Both the position numbers and the translations under genes were made by a program. The notes under the pieces are model-generated. The model saw nothing but the letters and a program-made list of their open reading frames with translations, was not told where the DNA came from and did not search any database. A stretch of DNA of 64,000 nt from Mesotaenium endlicherianum (lineage: Eukaryota > Streptophyta > Zygnematophyceae > Zygnematales > Mesotaeniaceae), in assembly GCA_009602735.1 (NCBI GenBank), contig WELA01013853.1, positions 368,305 through 432,304 on the forward strand, given 5' to 3'. Shown here piece after piece: positions 1 through 11,310 of the stretch (its first letter is position 1; each line of letters opens with the position of its first letter).

Positions 1-2047
1 ACATACAATGACTCATACTAGTCGTTTCTAGCAAGACATATACCAAGATGACTACCACCCAATGGTGAGAGTCAACAATCAAAATGAAACGAGACCAAAA
101 ACAACCAACTGTATTATAGCTCTGATGTTTCAAGATACTCCCTACTTCAGGCCTCACTGCCTGAAATTGCCCAGAGGACAGGTGGGGAAGCGTCACGTGG
201 CAGCGTCCAGCATGCCAACTCCTCGGCCTCTCTCGACCTGTATATAACCATTGCTTCACACTTTGCTTGCTAGTCTCAGTCTCTTCAACAGACAACAAAC
301 AAGTGTGTAAGTTGCCTTCAATGAGCTTCAAGCTACGCGTGGTAAACACCACATCCTAGCTGCATCAGTGTACTCAAGATCTGATGACTCCATTACATAA
401 TTCCCGAGACCGCAAGGCAAACATTGGGATCGCGTAGACTCAACTAATGACAATGGGCAAATTCAGTATAGCTCAAAATTAAGTTCCTGTCTAGAGGCAC
501 ATACATCGCACCTATTGCAATTGCAGCAAGCACTTAGCAAGCCAATAACAACAGCGTGCATACATCAATGGTAAGACTCTCGCACTGTAACTCCAGCTAG
601 CAAAAAGAATGTTTGTGCATCAGACTGAACAAGATCATTCAAGCCATGCATTGCGAGAACGTCCATATTGTCGATAATCTCTTCTGTCTGTACTTTGGTG
701 TGCATAGTGAATTTAATTATAGCAGGGTCCATCTTACACTTGCTCTACGGTGTGCTAACGGCGATCCACTACCTCTAGCAACCGGGATGCAAAGTCCATG
801 CACCTGACGCATATACACATGCATCTTGCATGCTACCTAGCATGCGCCTCTAGCGATCTCGGTTAGCTGCGAGGCCGCCAGAAACTTAGCACACTGCTAA
901 TATGCCCACATCGTCTCTATGACGAAGACACAAACCTCCTTACACTTAACCAAGTGTACAAGTGGCAAACAAAAGCATACAGCCAACTGGGCCTAAGGCA
1001 AGTAGTCGAACTCCCTCTAGTAGCCATGTTGACTTCCCATGCAGCAGTCAACACATCGTACAGACCCCCTTAAGCACAGTAGGTCAAATAATCCAGCAGA
1101 CTGACTTAGCCTGTCAGCAATCACATGAGACCTGCATCCATAAAATCTTAGTACACTGACTAAACTCATCTTAAGGTTAAACCCCAAGCTCCTACGATCC
1201 CATTAAGTACCACAAAAGCACCGTCTCACACATAGCGTTCAAGTATAAGGCACTTACCCTAAACCCCCCAAGCACAAGTCAATGTGGCAAACGAGAGAAG
1301 CGCACAATGTCACAGCCAAGGTTGGGTATAGGGGGTATCTGTAGGATGCCATTGTTGCTGCGGAAGCCTCTTCACATAGAAGTTGCAGCATGCTGAAGCT
1401 TGTGGACGACGTGGTGCACTTGGACCATGGCGAGGATAACTTGTCGTCAATCCATACTTGGAAACTTAACTTAGTAAATCATGTGTGCATGCATTGTCAC
1501 AATTGCTCGACACATGCAGCCATATCCAAGTTCCCTCAACCTAACTACCACACATATAATGAGAGAAGAACGTGTCTTGCAAAGCAACAAGATAAAACAC
1601 CCAGGAATAGCACAACTGACTAACAAGTCCCCTAGCACAGTTGGAGTGCACACCTTTCTCTATACTAGCCGTGGATTGCATATAACAACACACAATGGCT
1701 ATGATGAAGTGAGGTAAATGAGTTATATCCAACTTGCTAGGATGCACCTCCCTTGAGGCTGCCCTTGATGCTTGCACACACCTCTTCCATTAAGCCTCCA
1801 CTTTAGGCTTCTCATTGCGTGGATTTGTACACAAGAGGCTAGGAAAGTCAAGTTAGTATGCCACATAGTACATTGAGCCAAAAGACACACTAGGTGAGCA
1901 AGTGGAAGGATCCTAGACAGGTTGTGCAATGCTCTACATCATACACTTTTCAAGCTCCACCTAGACTCATCCTACCACACAAGTAAGCCTCACACAATTA
2001 CCTCATGAGACAAAGAAAACAAGCACGGACATTCAAGATAGGAATTA
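1..2047. other. No recognisable gene; probable non-coding internal region of LTR element D
   Basis: Only short ORFs below 80 codons occur here on either strand and none has a recognisable domain. A minus-strand LTR with a primer-binding site starts just to the right (2048-3282), so on the minus strand this stretch lies directly downstream of a PBS. It is therefore where the internal region of that element should be. No gag or pol similarity is visible, which would suit a large non-autonomous element, but the other LTR lies outside the window. Some of the stretch, particularly near 200-600, could belong to another LTR. Confidence 0.45.
194..247 (+). promoter_or_regulatory. Candidate promoter: G-box and TATA box
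   Basis: A palindromic CACGTG G-box core lies at 194-199 and a TATATAA box at 241-247, about 42 bp apart, followed by a C/T- and CAACA-rich stretch resembling a transcribed leader. No ORF of note follows, so this may be an LTR promoter rather than a host gene promoter. Confidence 0.3.
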
Positions 2048-2059
2048 GCTCCAATACCA
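2048..2059 (-). other. Primer-binding site of element D
   Basis: Read on the minus strand the site is TGGTATTGGAGC, close to the plant initiator-Met tRNA complement TGGTATCAGAGC. It follows the LTR end TTTCA after one spacer base (2060). Confidence 0.7.
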
Positions 2060-2060
2060 C

Positions 2061-3282
2061 TGAAATGGATCTTGCTTGTTCAAGATAAATATATTTATTT
2101 TGAATATAAGATCAGAGATAGGTGGAAGCGTGTAAAATCAGAGAGCGATCTTCGCTCTTATAATGAGTTCCGTTTACTCATCTTTACCCTTTGACTCACT
2201 TGTCGTAGTGTGCCATAGTTGCACACTAACTCAAGGTACAAGAAAGAGGCGAGCTTGAGGACTAAATCTTCTCCTTTAGAAACTCATGGCCTCTTGCCTA
2301 CCAGGCATGCAAGCATGTATAAGCACATACACAACATTAGGGGACTGAATAGCAAAGGCGCTCTCATTCAGATGACCATAACGTAGCTAACACATCCCAT
2401 TGACTTAGGTACAAAACCATGGAATCTGTCCGTTATGTGACCCCGAATTGTCAGAGGGCATAACTCTGTCAAGACTACTCCAAATTGAGCAAACTCAACG
2501 GCAACGGACGCATCTTGACGAGACCTTTCCAAAAGTCATAGTTCGTTTCATTTGGAGCACAGACGAAGACGCCATATCAATTTTCGTGAAAGCTGGTTAT
2601 AATAACGAACAAAAAAGTGCACACATGACTTGCAAGTCAAAATCCGACTGTAAAGCCTACTGTCCAGAATGAGGGACCACGAGATCCCAGCCTGCTATGT
2701 ATTAAGTGACCACTTGGTTGACCACGGTGCAAGGTGCCCCGTTTTGTGGGAAACCCGTTAAGTTGGGACCCACGGATCTAAGTATAACGACCATATTAAT
2801 TGGTCGGTTGACTAAGTCCTAACTGTTCAATTGACTCACGACGGCTCCCCCTACCCAGGAGGTAACCACATTGGTAGAACATCGGTTTACCGAATCTCAG
2901 TCGACCTCCCGACTTTCAGTATACTACGGTCACATGTGCCAATCTACTGTCTATCTATATGAATAGATCTATCCTCAGCGTACTGAGTCAAAGTATACTA
3001 GTTATCATTATCAACCTACTGGTATTATGTCCTATATATACACAGATAATCTCAACAAAGTATGCTCTGATACAAAATGTCATCCTGCTGACCTTTATGA
3101 CAAAGTCAGCAAACAACACTATGACACAAAAGTCATTCTACTGACCTTTTTGACAAGGTAAGTAAACTCGTATTATGTCGATATATATTCATTTCGATGA
3201 ACTCGCACATGTGCGTATTTTGACATATTACTATGATATATGTATATGTGCATTTAAATAAATAATGAACTAATTCATTACA
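2061..3282 (-). repeat. LTR of family D (5' LTR, 1222 bp)
   Basis: On the minus strand it begins TGTAATGAAT and ends ATTTCA, a TG...CA pair, and is followed by a primer-binding site. It matches, in inverted orientation, the solo LTR at 15120-16435. It contains two copies of a 53-bp tandem unit (CTGACC cores at 3088 and 3141), where the other copy has three. The LTR abuts a fragment of a family B LTR at 3283. Confidence 0.75.
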
Positions 3283-3330
3283 TATACTAACTTAGACGCG
3301 CTAGGCTAATCCAAAACTTCCAGGTAAATC
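3283..3330 (+). repeat. Fragment of family B LTR at a chimeric junction
   Basis: About 48 bp match the middle of the chromovirus B LTR (for example 26552-26601), including TTAGACGCGCTAGGCTAA. The match stops at 3324-3330, where GTAAATC is shared by the B LTR and the copia C LTR, and the sequence then continues as C LTR. Confidence 0.65.
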
Positions 3331-3785
3331 CTCTTCTTCTATCTCTTCTTCTTACCGCACTTTCTCTCAGCTGGTCACACAGGCAGCTTCTTCTTCTTTC
3401 AAGTCACACAGACTTAGCTGGTCACACAGACAACTTCCTTTACTCACACAGACAAGGCCACACAGACCTGTAGCAGGTCAAGCACTTAGCAAAGATCTTG
3501 CACACACACTTCCCTCGGAGACTCTTCTTCTTTCTTACACTCAAGAGTTCACCATACATCTTCTGTCACAGTGCCTATATTCACTTGGCGGGCTGCTCAC
3601 CTACCTCACACTCATCGACACTTCAGACGTAATGTTCTACTACCCTACACTTCTACAAAATCAACACAATGTCAGCACATCGACGGTCCACCCACTTTAA
3701 CTATAATACAAGTCTCCTCTATGCATCAACACACACACACATGCAAGCCCACCCAACCGATACAAGCAAATAGAGTCAGGAAACA
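3324..3785 (-). repeat. 3' LTR of copia element C (truncated)
   Basis: It is similar to the complete C LTRs at 4941-5417 and 14526-15001, with shared CTTCTTCTT and CACACAGAC repeats and the CATCGACGGTCCAC block. The outer edge (left) is lost at a B LTR junction, and about 12 bp near the inner end are missing. On the minus strand it is preceded by a purine-rich run (GAGCTGAGAGGGAG), the likely polypurine tract. Confidence 0.75.
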
Positions 3786-3808
3786 CTCCCTCTCAGCTCC
3801 TACTCTAT

Positions 3809-6138
3809 TTAACTACACACTCTCTCAAACCAAACGTCTCTGTACACCACTGGTGCTACCATCTTATCAGTCCTCACATCTACACTGCCATCCAGCACAC
3901 ACTCTCTACACTTATGATACTGAATATCAATGTGCTTGCTCCTGGCATGCTCTATTGAGTTCTTGCCCAGTGCAATGCAGCTCTGACTATCAATTAGAAT
4001 CACCGTGGGCCTCTTTCGTTTGTAGCCAAGGTCCTCCAATAATCTTCTCAACCATAGAGCCTCCTTGACCGCCTGTGAAGTAGCCATGTACTCAGCCTCC
4101 ATGGAGGACAATGCCACCACCTTCTGCCTCTTACTCTTCCAGGTCACAACTCCATTGGCAAGAGAGAAAGCATACCCTGCAGTAGACCTCTGGGTGTCCT
4201 CATCACCACCCCAGTCAGAATCACTGCAACCCTCCAACTTCACACTCTCTGCTCCTCCCAAATGCAACCATAAATCAGGAGTGCCCCTCAGATATCTCAG
4301 GATCCTCTTCATTGCCTCCCAGCGAGCAGGATCTGGGTTCTCCATGGACTCACTCACCACTCCCACAGCATTAGCAATATCAGGCCTTGTGCAGATCATC
4401 AAGTACATTATGCTGCCAGCTACCTTCCTCATAGGCACCTGAGACATCATCTCCCATTCTCTCTCACCCTTGGCACGCATGCTTGCACTAAGCCTATGCT
4501 CAGGGTCAAGAGGCATACTGACAGGCTTGTACATCTGCATATGAAACCTTTCGAGGATTGTCTGCAGGTAAGCTGGTTGCCCAAGCATGATCATCCTCTT
4601 GGCCCTGTTCCTCTTCACCTGTATGCCAAGCACAAGCTCCACCTCTCAAAAATCCTTCATATCGTATGTGCTATTCAACACATCCTTCACTTCCTGAATC
4701 TTCTTCCCAACTAGCAGCAGATCATCCACATACGATACCAGCATGACTTTGCCTTCTCCAACACCCTTCACACAGAGGCTGTTGTCTGCATTTGACCTCA
4801 CAAATCCTTGCTTCAACAAAAAAGAGTCAATCTTTTGGTTCCACATCCTGGGACTCTGCTTCAAACCATATAGAGACTTCTTCAGATTGCATATCTTTTT
4901 GGGGAACTTGGCATCTACAATTCCTTCAGGCTGCTCCATGTGTTGTAAATCCTCTTCCTCCATCTCTTCTTCTTACTCCACTTTCTCTCAACTCGTCACA
5001 CAGACAGCTTCTTCTCTCTTCAAGTCACACAGACTTAGCTGGTCACACAGACAGCTTCCGTTAGTCACACAGACAAGGCCACACAGACTTGTAGCTGATC
5101 AAGCACTTAGCACAGATCTTGCACACACACTTTCCTCGGGAACTCTTCTTCTTTCTTACACTCAAGAGTTCACCATACATCTTCTTTCACAGCGCCTATA
5201 TTCACTTGGCAGTTGCTCATCTGCCTCACACTCATCGACACTTCAGACCTAATGTCCTACTACCCTGCACTTCTACACAATCAACACAATGTCAACACAT
5301 CGACGGTCCACTTACTTTGACTATAATACAAGTATACTCTATGCATCGACACACACACACATGCGAGCCCACCCAACCGATACAAGCAAATAGAGTTAGG
5401 AGTGCCTATTTACAACACCATGTACACCTCCTCATCCAAGTCCCCATTCAGGAATGCAGTCTTCACGTCCATCTGGTGCATCTCCATATCCTCCACAGCT
5501 GCAATCTGTGCAACCACCCTTACAGTGGTAATCGTAGCAACAAGGGCAAACGTCTTATTAAAATCTTCTCCCTCTGTCTATGAGTAGTCCTTTGCCACAT
5601 ATCTTGCCTTGTACCTGTCCACAGATCCATCAGCCCTTCTCTTCAACCTGTAGATCCTCCGGCCTCCAACAACCTTCTTGCCAAGTGGCAGGTCCTCTAA
5701 GTCCCAGGTGCGATTCTTCTCTAACGGCTCCATCTCTTCAGCTGAGGCCTTCCTCCATTGCTCTGCTGCATCTGTCTTCATGGCTGCCACATAGGTCTTT
5801 GGCTCGTAGTCATCGAGCATATAGGCAACCTCACACTCCATCTCATCTTCTGCCAGCTCCTCCACAAAAACCACATACTCGTCCACTCCTAACTTCACAG
5901 GCTTCACAGTCTGTCTGGTGAAGCTTCTCCTTGCTGCATGACCCTCTCCACTGTTTGAGGCCTCTGCATCAGATCCTGACCTCGAGCTTCTCCCAGCTCC
6001 CACTGCTGCAGCAGGCTCCTTGCATGCTCTTCTCCTTGGTCTCCTTTTGGTTGCACTTCAAGGTCTCTCTCCTACGAACTCCACTTCACTGTCAGAGTCA
6101 GAGCCAGCTCCCTTTTGCTCAACACCCCTCCCCACTTC
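3809..6138 (-). pseudogene. copia reverse transcriptase and RNase H (broken)
   Basis: Reading on the minus strand from 6138, the linker and RT start lie at 6003-5578 (KARYVAKDYS, then a TAG where the frame continues as TEGEDFNKTF). The RT core (LKKSLYGLKQSPRMW, catalytic YVDDLLLVG) is at 4963-4646. The RT end and RNase H are at 4642-3809 (GCSDSDWGGDED, SSMEAEYMA, HIDIQYH). RT would copy element RNA into DNA in virus-like particles. A solo LTR (4941-5417) sits inside the RT codons and B1 truncates the 5' side, so no functional protein can be made. Confidence 0.88.
4941..5417 (-). repeat. Solo LTR of family C inside the RT of element C
   Basis: A complete 477-bp LTR with terminal inverted repeats TGTTGTAAA/TTTACAACA, flanked by the perfect 5-bp duplication CCATG (4936-4940 and 5418-5422). 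It has no internal region or primer-binding site, so it is a solo LTR left by LTR-LTR recombination. Its host is a member of its own family. The orientation, which matches the host, is inferred from comparison with the 14526-15001 LTR. Confidence 0.9.
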
Positions 6139-6878
6139 TGAAAGGGGCAGAGTGCCCTAGTGGAAGCGTAGTAACTCACGAGGAAAGGAACTTGTTGCAA
6201 TCATACGAAAGAGTGCAGCGGCATATCACTAAGAAAGCTTAGGAAAATTACTCAACATTTTGAGTAGCAAAAAACTCCTCATAAATGATGTAGGATAAAA
6301 GGCCTTGTCATTACAAACCCGTAGAAATTTACAGAAGTGAAAACTGAAAAGAAACAAAGAAGTTATGCTTATGATTTTTTGCCTAAGTGCTCCTCCCTAG
6401 GAGGAAGCTACGGATTTTCCTAAGTGTTCGTCAAATCGTCCCTTCCAGAATATTCGTGAGTGAGCCAGATCAGTCTAATCTGACGTGTCGGGCCAAATTG
6501 ACGTCCACATACATGCATCGACATTAGTAGAATATTCTATCTTAGACGCGCTAGGTTAAACCGAAACTTCAAGGTCAATCGACCTAGTCGGCACTCCGCG
6601 TCAGCCGAACTTACGTAAAGGTTCGAGTTCATTCTAACGAGCCAGATTACTCGACGCTGTCGGTCAATACGACGGTCGCGCTCACCGCAAATTAAGGACA
6701 GTCGTCAACCGACCTCAAAACTAATTAAACTTTGGAAATCCGTAACCCTCTCAATACTTGACCAAATTCGATGAACTTTATATAAAAATGACCACAAAAA
6801 GGCACTCTACACTACTGTACAATCAAAGCATTCTTTCAAGAAAATCAAAAATGCACTTTATAAACCTATGACCTTACA
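6139..6878 (-). repeat. 3' LTR of B1
   Basis: A 740-bp LTR that on the minus strand starts TGTAAGGTCATAGG and ends CCTTTCA. On the same strand it is preceded by GAGGAGAGGGATGA, a good polypurine tract. It is closely similar to 11311-12052. It includes the short dyad GTCGGTCAATCCGAC near 6660. Confidence 0.88.
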
Positions 6879-7195
6879 TCATCCCTCTCCTCAAGATGCG
6901 ACGTCCTCGACGCATTCTGCAAATAACGTCTCAACTTACTCTTACAATGAGTCAAGTTGGCCTCTGGCTCCCAACTGTTGTCGTCCGCATGGTAACCCTT
7001 CCACTTGACCAGATACTCTTGAACAAGTCGTTGACCTCGCTTGACTCGTCGATCGCCGACAATCGCCTCCACTTCATACTCAATTACATCATCGATCTCG
7101 AGCGGTAGTGGCGGTGTAGGTAGTCGTCCTGGATGTCCTCCATTTGGATCAACGTATGGCCGCAAATAACTGACATGGAACACATCATGGATACG
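6866..7195 (-). pseudogene. B1 integrase C-terminus with chromodomain
   Basis: The 105-codon frame 7183-6866 has [12 protein letters not shown], a typical end of gypsy integrase, then a chromodomain: [32 protein letters not shown], and aromatic residues (Y, W, W) for methyl-lysine binding. Chromodomains in these elements target integration to heterochromatin marks (family knowledge). A TGA just upstream (about 7195) separates it from the rest of integrase, and the same TGA occurs in B3. The reading frame ends inside the 3' LTR. Confidence 0.85.
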
Positions 7196-8470
7196 TCAAC
7201 CTGAAGGAAGTTCCAACTTGTAGGTCACTGGATTAACCTGCTTGAGTACCACAAAGGGACTTGTAAATCGTGCCCGCAGTTTCCTCTTGCCCGTAAAAGG
7301 TAGGTTCTCTGTTGACAAGAGTACTTTGTCGCCCACAGGGAATGTCATTTTCCTCCTGTGCTTGTTAGCATGCTTGACTTGCTCTTCCTGTGCCTTCCGA
7401 ATACACGTCTTTGCCATATCCCAAGTCTTGGCCATCTGCTCCATAAAAGCTTGTGTAGTAGGAACCTGAGTCTCCTTGGCCTTCTCCAACAAGATGTTCC
7501 CTGGATGATATACTTCTCTTCCATAAACTATAGCGAATGGTGACTCCTTGGTGGATCCCTGCATGCGTCGTTGTAGGCAAACTCCAATCCTGGTAGCTTC
7601 GTGTCCCACTCTGAAGGGTCCTCCATAGAGAAACTCCTAAGCACCTCTTACAGTGTTCTGTTGAGCCTCTCACTCTGCCCGTCTGTCCGAGGATGATAGG
7701 AAGTGCTCATATTGAACTTGGTCCCCATCAAAGCAAAACAATGACCGCCAAAAGTTGCTAGTAAACCTTGGATCCCGTTCTGAAACAATCACCTTCGGCA
7801 ACCCATGTAGCCTGAAAATATGATCAACGATTAGTCGTGCCACATCTGCTGCCGTACAAGCCTCCTTCATGGGAATGAAGTGAGCCATCTTACTGAGTGT
7901 ATCAGACACAACCCATACTGCATCGTGCCCTTGACCACTAACTGGTAACGACGTAATGAAGTCCATAGCAATTTGCTCCCAAGGATACTTTGGAATAGGC
8001 AGGGGCTGCAATGTACCTCCCTTCTTTTGATTTGGTGTCTTGTTATGCTGGCACGCATTGCAACTCCTGATCCACTCCTTGATGTCCTTGTCCATATTTC
8101 TCCAATAGTATTTCCGCTTCAGCACACTTGCCGTCTTCTCGCTTCCAAAGTGTCCAATATATAAGCAATCATGATGCTCCGCAAGTAGTAAGTCTCGTAG
8201 CTCCTTGATGTCAGGTACCACCACTCTGTTGGAATCACCAGAATACCATATGCCGTTCTTCTTCTGCATACTCGCGTTGGACTCAGCTGCTCTACCATCT
8301 GCAAATTCTGGATCCTTCTCATAACCTCTCTTAAGCTTCTCCTTGAAGTCCATATTCTCCTTGATAACTGAGACAACTGCAAGGTCACACCTCCTGGACA
8401 AAGCGTCTGCAGGGTTGATCTTCCCAGGTAAGTACTCAATTTTGTGGGCAAACTGTTGCAGAAACTCCAT
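7196..8470 (-). pseudogene. B1 RNase H tail and integrase (frameshifted)
   Basis: Frame 8470-7670 runs from the RNase H tail (INPADALSRRCDL) through the HHCC zinc finger (HHDCLYIGHFGSEKT ... CNACQHNK) and the catalytic core (first Asp in WEQIAMDFITSLPV, second in VSERDPRFTSNFWR). It shifts frame near 7735, where B3 has one fewer A. The continuation 7609-7196 holds the rest of the core and the GPY/F-like segment (RARFTSPFVVLKQVNPVTYKLEL). Integrase would insert element cDNA into chromosomes. This copy is inactive. Confidence 0.85.
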
Positions 8471-10047
8471 CTACCCTGCCTGTCTTGGTGTCAACGTTGG
8501 TTGCGTCATAAACTTCTCCAAGCTCTTGTGGTATGTCTTTATGAACACCTTCCGGCCGTCCACATAAGATCGCCAAATCCTCAAAGCCTGGATAATAGCC
8601 AACATCTCCCGCTCGTGTGCTTCATAGTTTTGCTCCGCAGGACTCAACTTCCTGCTCTCATATGCCACATGCTGCAATCCTTTACCCTGGTCCTGGAGAA
8701 GAATGGCTCCCACTGCAAAATTTGATGCATCCGTGATGATGGTGCAAGGAAGCTCTGGACTTGCAATTGCCAACACAGGTGCCTGTGTCAACAGCTCCTT
8801 AATCTTCTCAAAGGCTTGCTCCTCCTTGTCACCCCAAAGCCACTTCTCCTGCTTCTTCAACATGTCCGTAAGCGGTGCACACACCTTGGCAAATCCTTCA
8901 ATGAAACGTCGATAATAATTTGCCATGCCGAGGAAACTCCTGAGTTGATGAATATCAGCAGGTACCGGCCAATCTCTGACTGCTTGCACCTTCTTCTGCT
9001 CCACCTTGACTCCTTCAGCTCCCATTATGTGCCCAAGAAATTCGACTTTATTGAGACAGAAGTCGCACTTGCTCATCTTCCCATATAACTTTTGACCTCT
9101 CAAGGCCTCCAAGACCTTCCTCAGATGCTCCACATGCTCTTCCAAGGTCTTTGTATAGATCAAGATGTCGTCCAAAAATACCACCACAAACTGGTCCAAG
9201 TAGGGTCTGAAGATACTATTCATGAGTCCCATGAATGTAGCAAGTGCATTAGTCAACCCAAAAGGCATGAGCGTAAACTCAAATAACCCATAACGAGTCC
9301 TGAAAGCAGTCTTTTGAACGTCTCCTTCCACAATTCGTACCTGGTGATAGCCATTCCTCAAATCGATCTTCGAGAATACTTTGCCCCGACAAGCCTGTCA
9401 ATCAACTCGTCCACTCGTGGAAATGGGTACCTGTTCTTGATGGTGACCTTGTTGAGAGCCCGGTAGTCGACACACATCCTCATAGTCCCATCCTTCTTCT
9501 TCACAAATAAGACTGGCGCTGCAAATGGAGACTCGCTGGGTCGGATGAATCCCTTCTCCAACAACTCTGTCAGCTGCTTCTTCAACTCGTCCAACTCCGC
9601 AAACGATTGATGATAGGCGGGTCTCACTGGTGGCTTACTCCCTGGTTCCAACTCGATCTTGTGCTCCATAGCTCTCTGTGGAGGTAATCCTGCAGGTAGC
9701 TCCTTAGAAAAAATGCACTTGAACTCCTCCAACAGCGCCTTAATTTGGGCAGGCATCTCAGCAGGCTTCTTCTCTTGAGCGGTTGGGCTCTGCTCCTTCA
9801 GAGTAAGGGGATCAGACACCACTACTTGCTCCTCCGGCGATGTACATTCGCCCAGGCTATTAGGATTTACACTTGCTCCATCTGATGACTTGGCCAGGGC
9901 TACCAAAACAAGGTACATCTCCTTCACCTGATTCGCCCTGCATAGCTTCTTAACTTGCAGGCTCGACAGAAGACAGTTACTTGTGGTCGTATCTACCTCC
10001 ACCTGTTTCGCTGTCTCCATTCGACCATCACGCCCTTGGACTTTCAC
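8471..10047 (-). pseudogene. B1 reverse transcriptase and RNase H
   Basis: Frame 10047-9358 holds the protease-RT linker and RT start ([46 protein letters not shown]). One base is missing near 9370 relative to B3. Frame 9361-8471 holds the catalytic motif [10 protein letters not shown], the thumb ([15 protein letters not shown]) and RNase H ([29 protein letters not shown]). It ends in a TAG where B3 has a Trp codon. Domain order and spacing are normal for Ty3/gypsy. Confidence 0.88.
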
Positions 10048-10106
10048 TTGTCCTGTGCTCTAGTGCACTTGAGGGTTGGCTTTCCTCAGCCATGGTCGAC
10101 CCAATA

Positions 10107-10576
10107 TCACCTCATGGTCACCCAACTCTGCCTGCTCCATAACTTCCTTACTCGGGTGTCCGCTACTTCCACGTGAATAGCTTCCGTAGGTGCACCACAC
10201 TTGAGTCTCTGCCCATTTGCCAAAATTGCCTCCTTAGGCTCATAATGCTTCTGCACAGGGATTTGCCACTCTTTCACCAGCTTCTTGTGCACAAAATTTG
10301 CACTTGCGCCATTGTCGATCATACACTTTGCCTTGTTGCCGTCGACTACTCCTTCCACGATGATAGGCTTGTCAACGTCTCGCCCTCTGCTTCTCGGCAG
10401 GCTCCTGGGGATAACCTCCTTGTGAGTTCTCGTCTTCACGCCAATAAACAACTCAGAACAACTTACTGGCAGCCTCCTTTTTCCTGCTGTTGAGGTTGCT
10501 TCGCCTTCACATGACAGTCTCGAGCCAGATGTCCAAGCCTGCCACAATTATAGCAGGGTCCTCTCGGCTTGAAATT
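10107..10576 (-). pseudogene. B1 nucleocapsid zinc knuckle and protease
   Basis: On the minus strand a zinc-knuckle remnant (GPCYNCGRLG) lies just after the gag frame. The 146-codon frame 10547-10107 carries the retropepsin motif CMIDNGASANFVHK, with Asn in place of the usual Ser or Thr after the catalytic Asp. The frame is lost near 10107 relative to B3. Protease would process the gag-pol polyprotein. Confidence 0.75.
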
Positions 10577-11273
10577 CTACTGCCTGCGCTGATTCTGAAC
10601 AAGTCCCAACGCCATAGGTACTGGACCTTGTTTACTCGTGCTTGGCACTTGAGAACCAAATTGTAGATGTCCTCCAAAGTTGTGGCTGCCCCACTGCCTC
10701 TGACTATACTCCACAACGTTGACCCTTGTTGCCAATGCCATCATTTCTCCAAGACTAGTAGGGTCCTTGAGTGCCACTTCCCTCGCCACAGTTGGCTTGA
10801 GTCCCCTTTTGAACTTGTCCATCATCTCCAACTCATGCATGGATGGACATTGAAGTACCAGCTCGTTGAAGCGCGAAACATACTCCTCAACGCTTTCTTG
10901 CTGACGAAGGCGCACCAATAGATCTCGAGCGGTAGCCTCGGGTGCAATAGGTTGAAATTGAAACTTCAAGCCTTCAAATAGCTGATCAATAGTAGCAGGA
11001 ACTCCAGACAGCTGCTCTTCTTGTTCATACCAAGCTCGAGCACTCTTTCGTCGAAACGGCGTTCCCCATAACAACTCGCACCATTCTCTCCACCTCCGCA
11101 CGCATATTTTGTTGAAACTGGGTGTAGACTTCTCCTCCAATTGCATTTGCCATTTGCCTCAGCATCGCCTGCATTTCTTGTTGCTCTCTGGTTGTCGTTG
11201 GTGCTGCCTGCTGCCCCGCGCGCTCAACATGCTCGACATGTTTGCCTCCTCCAGCTGCCGGCTGCGACTCCAT
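10577..11273 (-). pseudogene. B1 gag (internal deletion)
   Basis: The start (MESQPAAGGGKHVEHVERAG) and the Q-rich segment MLRQMANAIGGEVYTQFQ match B3 gag. The following proline-rich linker and first part of capsid are deleted (about 0.23 kb, joined near 11047), which shifts the frame. Capsid sequence resumes (ARAWYEQEEQL, YVSRFNELVLQCPSMHE, LKPTVAREVAL) to a TAG at 10577-10579, just before the zinc knuckle. B2 has CAG at that position. Confidence 0.82.
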
Positions 11274-11296
11274 AATATAATATGCAAACTAGCCCA

Positions 11297-11308
11297 GCTC
11301 CGATACCA
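11297..11308 (-). other. Primer-binding site of B1
   Basis: TGGTATCGGAGC on the minus strand, two bases after the LTR end. One mismatch to the plant initiator-Met tRNA 3' end complement. Confidence 0.8.
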
Positions 11309-11310
11309 GA

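Noticed and set aside
3571-5252. Plus-strand ORFs of 120-170 codons over the copia region
   Set aside because: Antisense shadows of copia RT/RNase H and LTR sequence.
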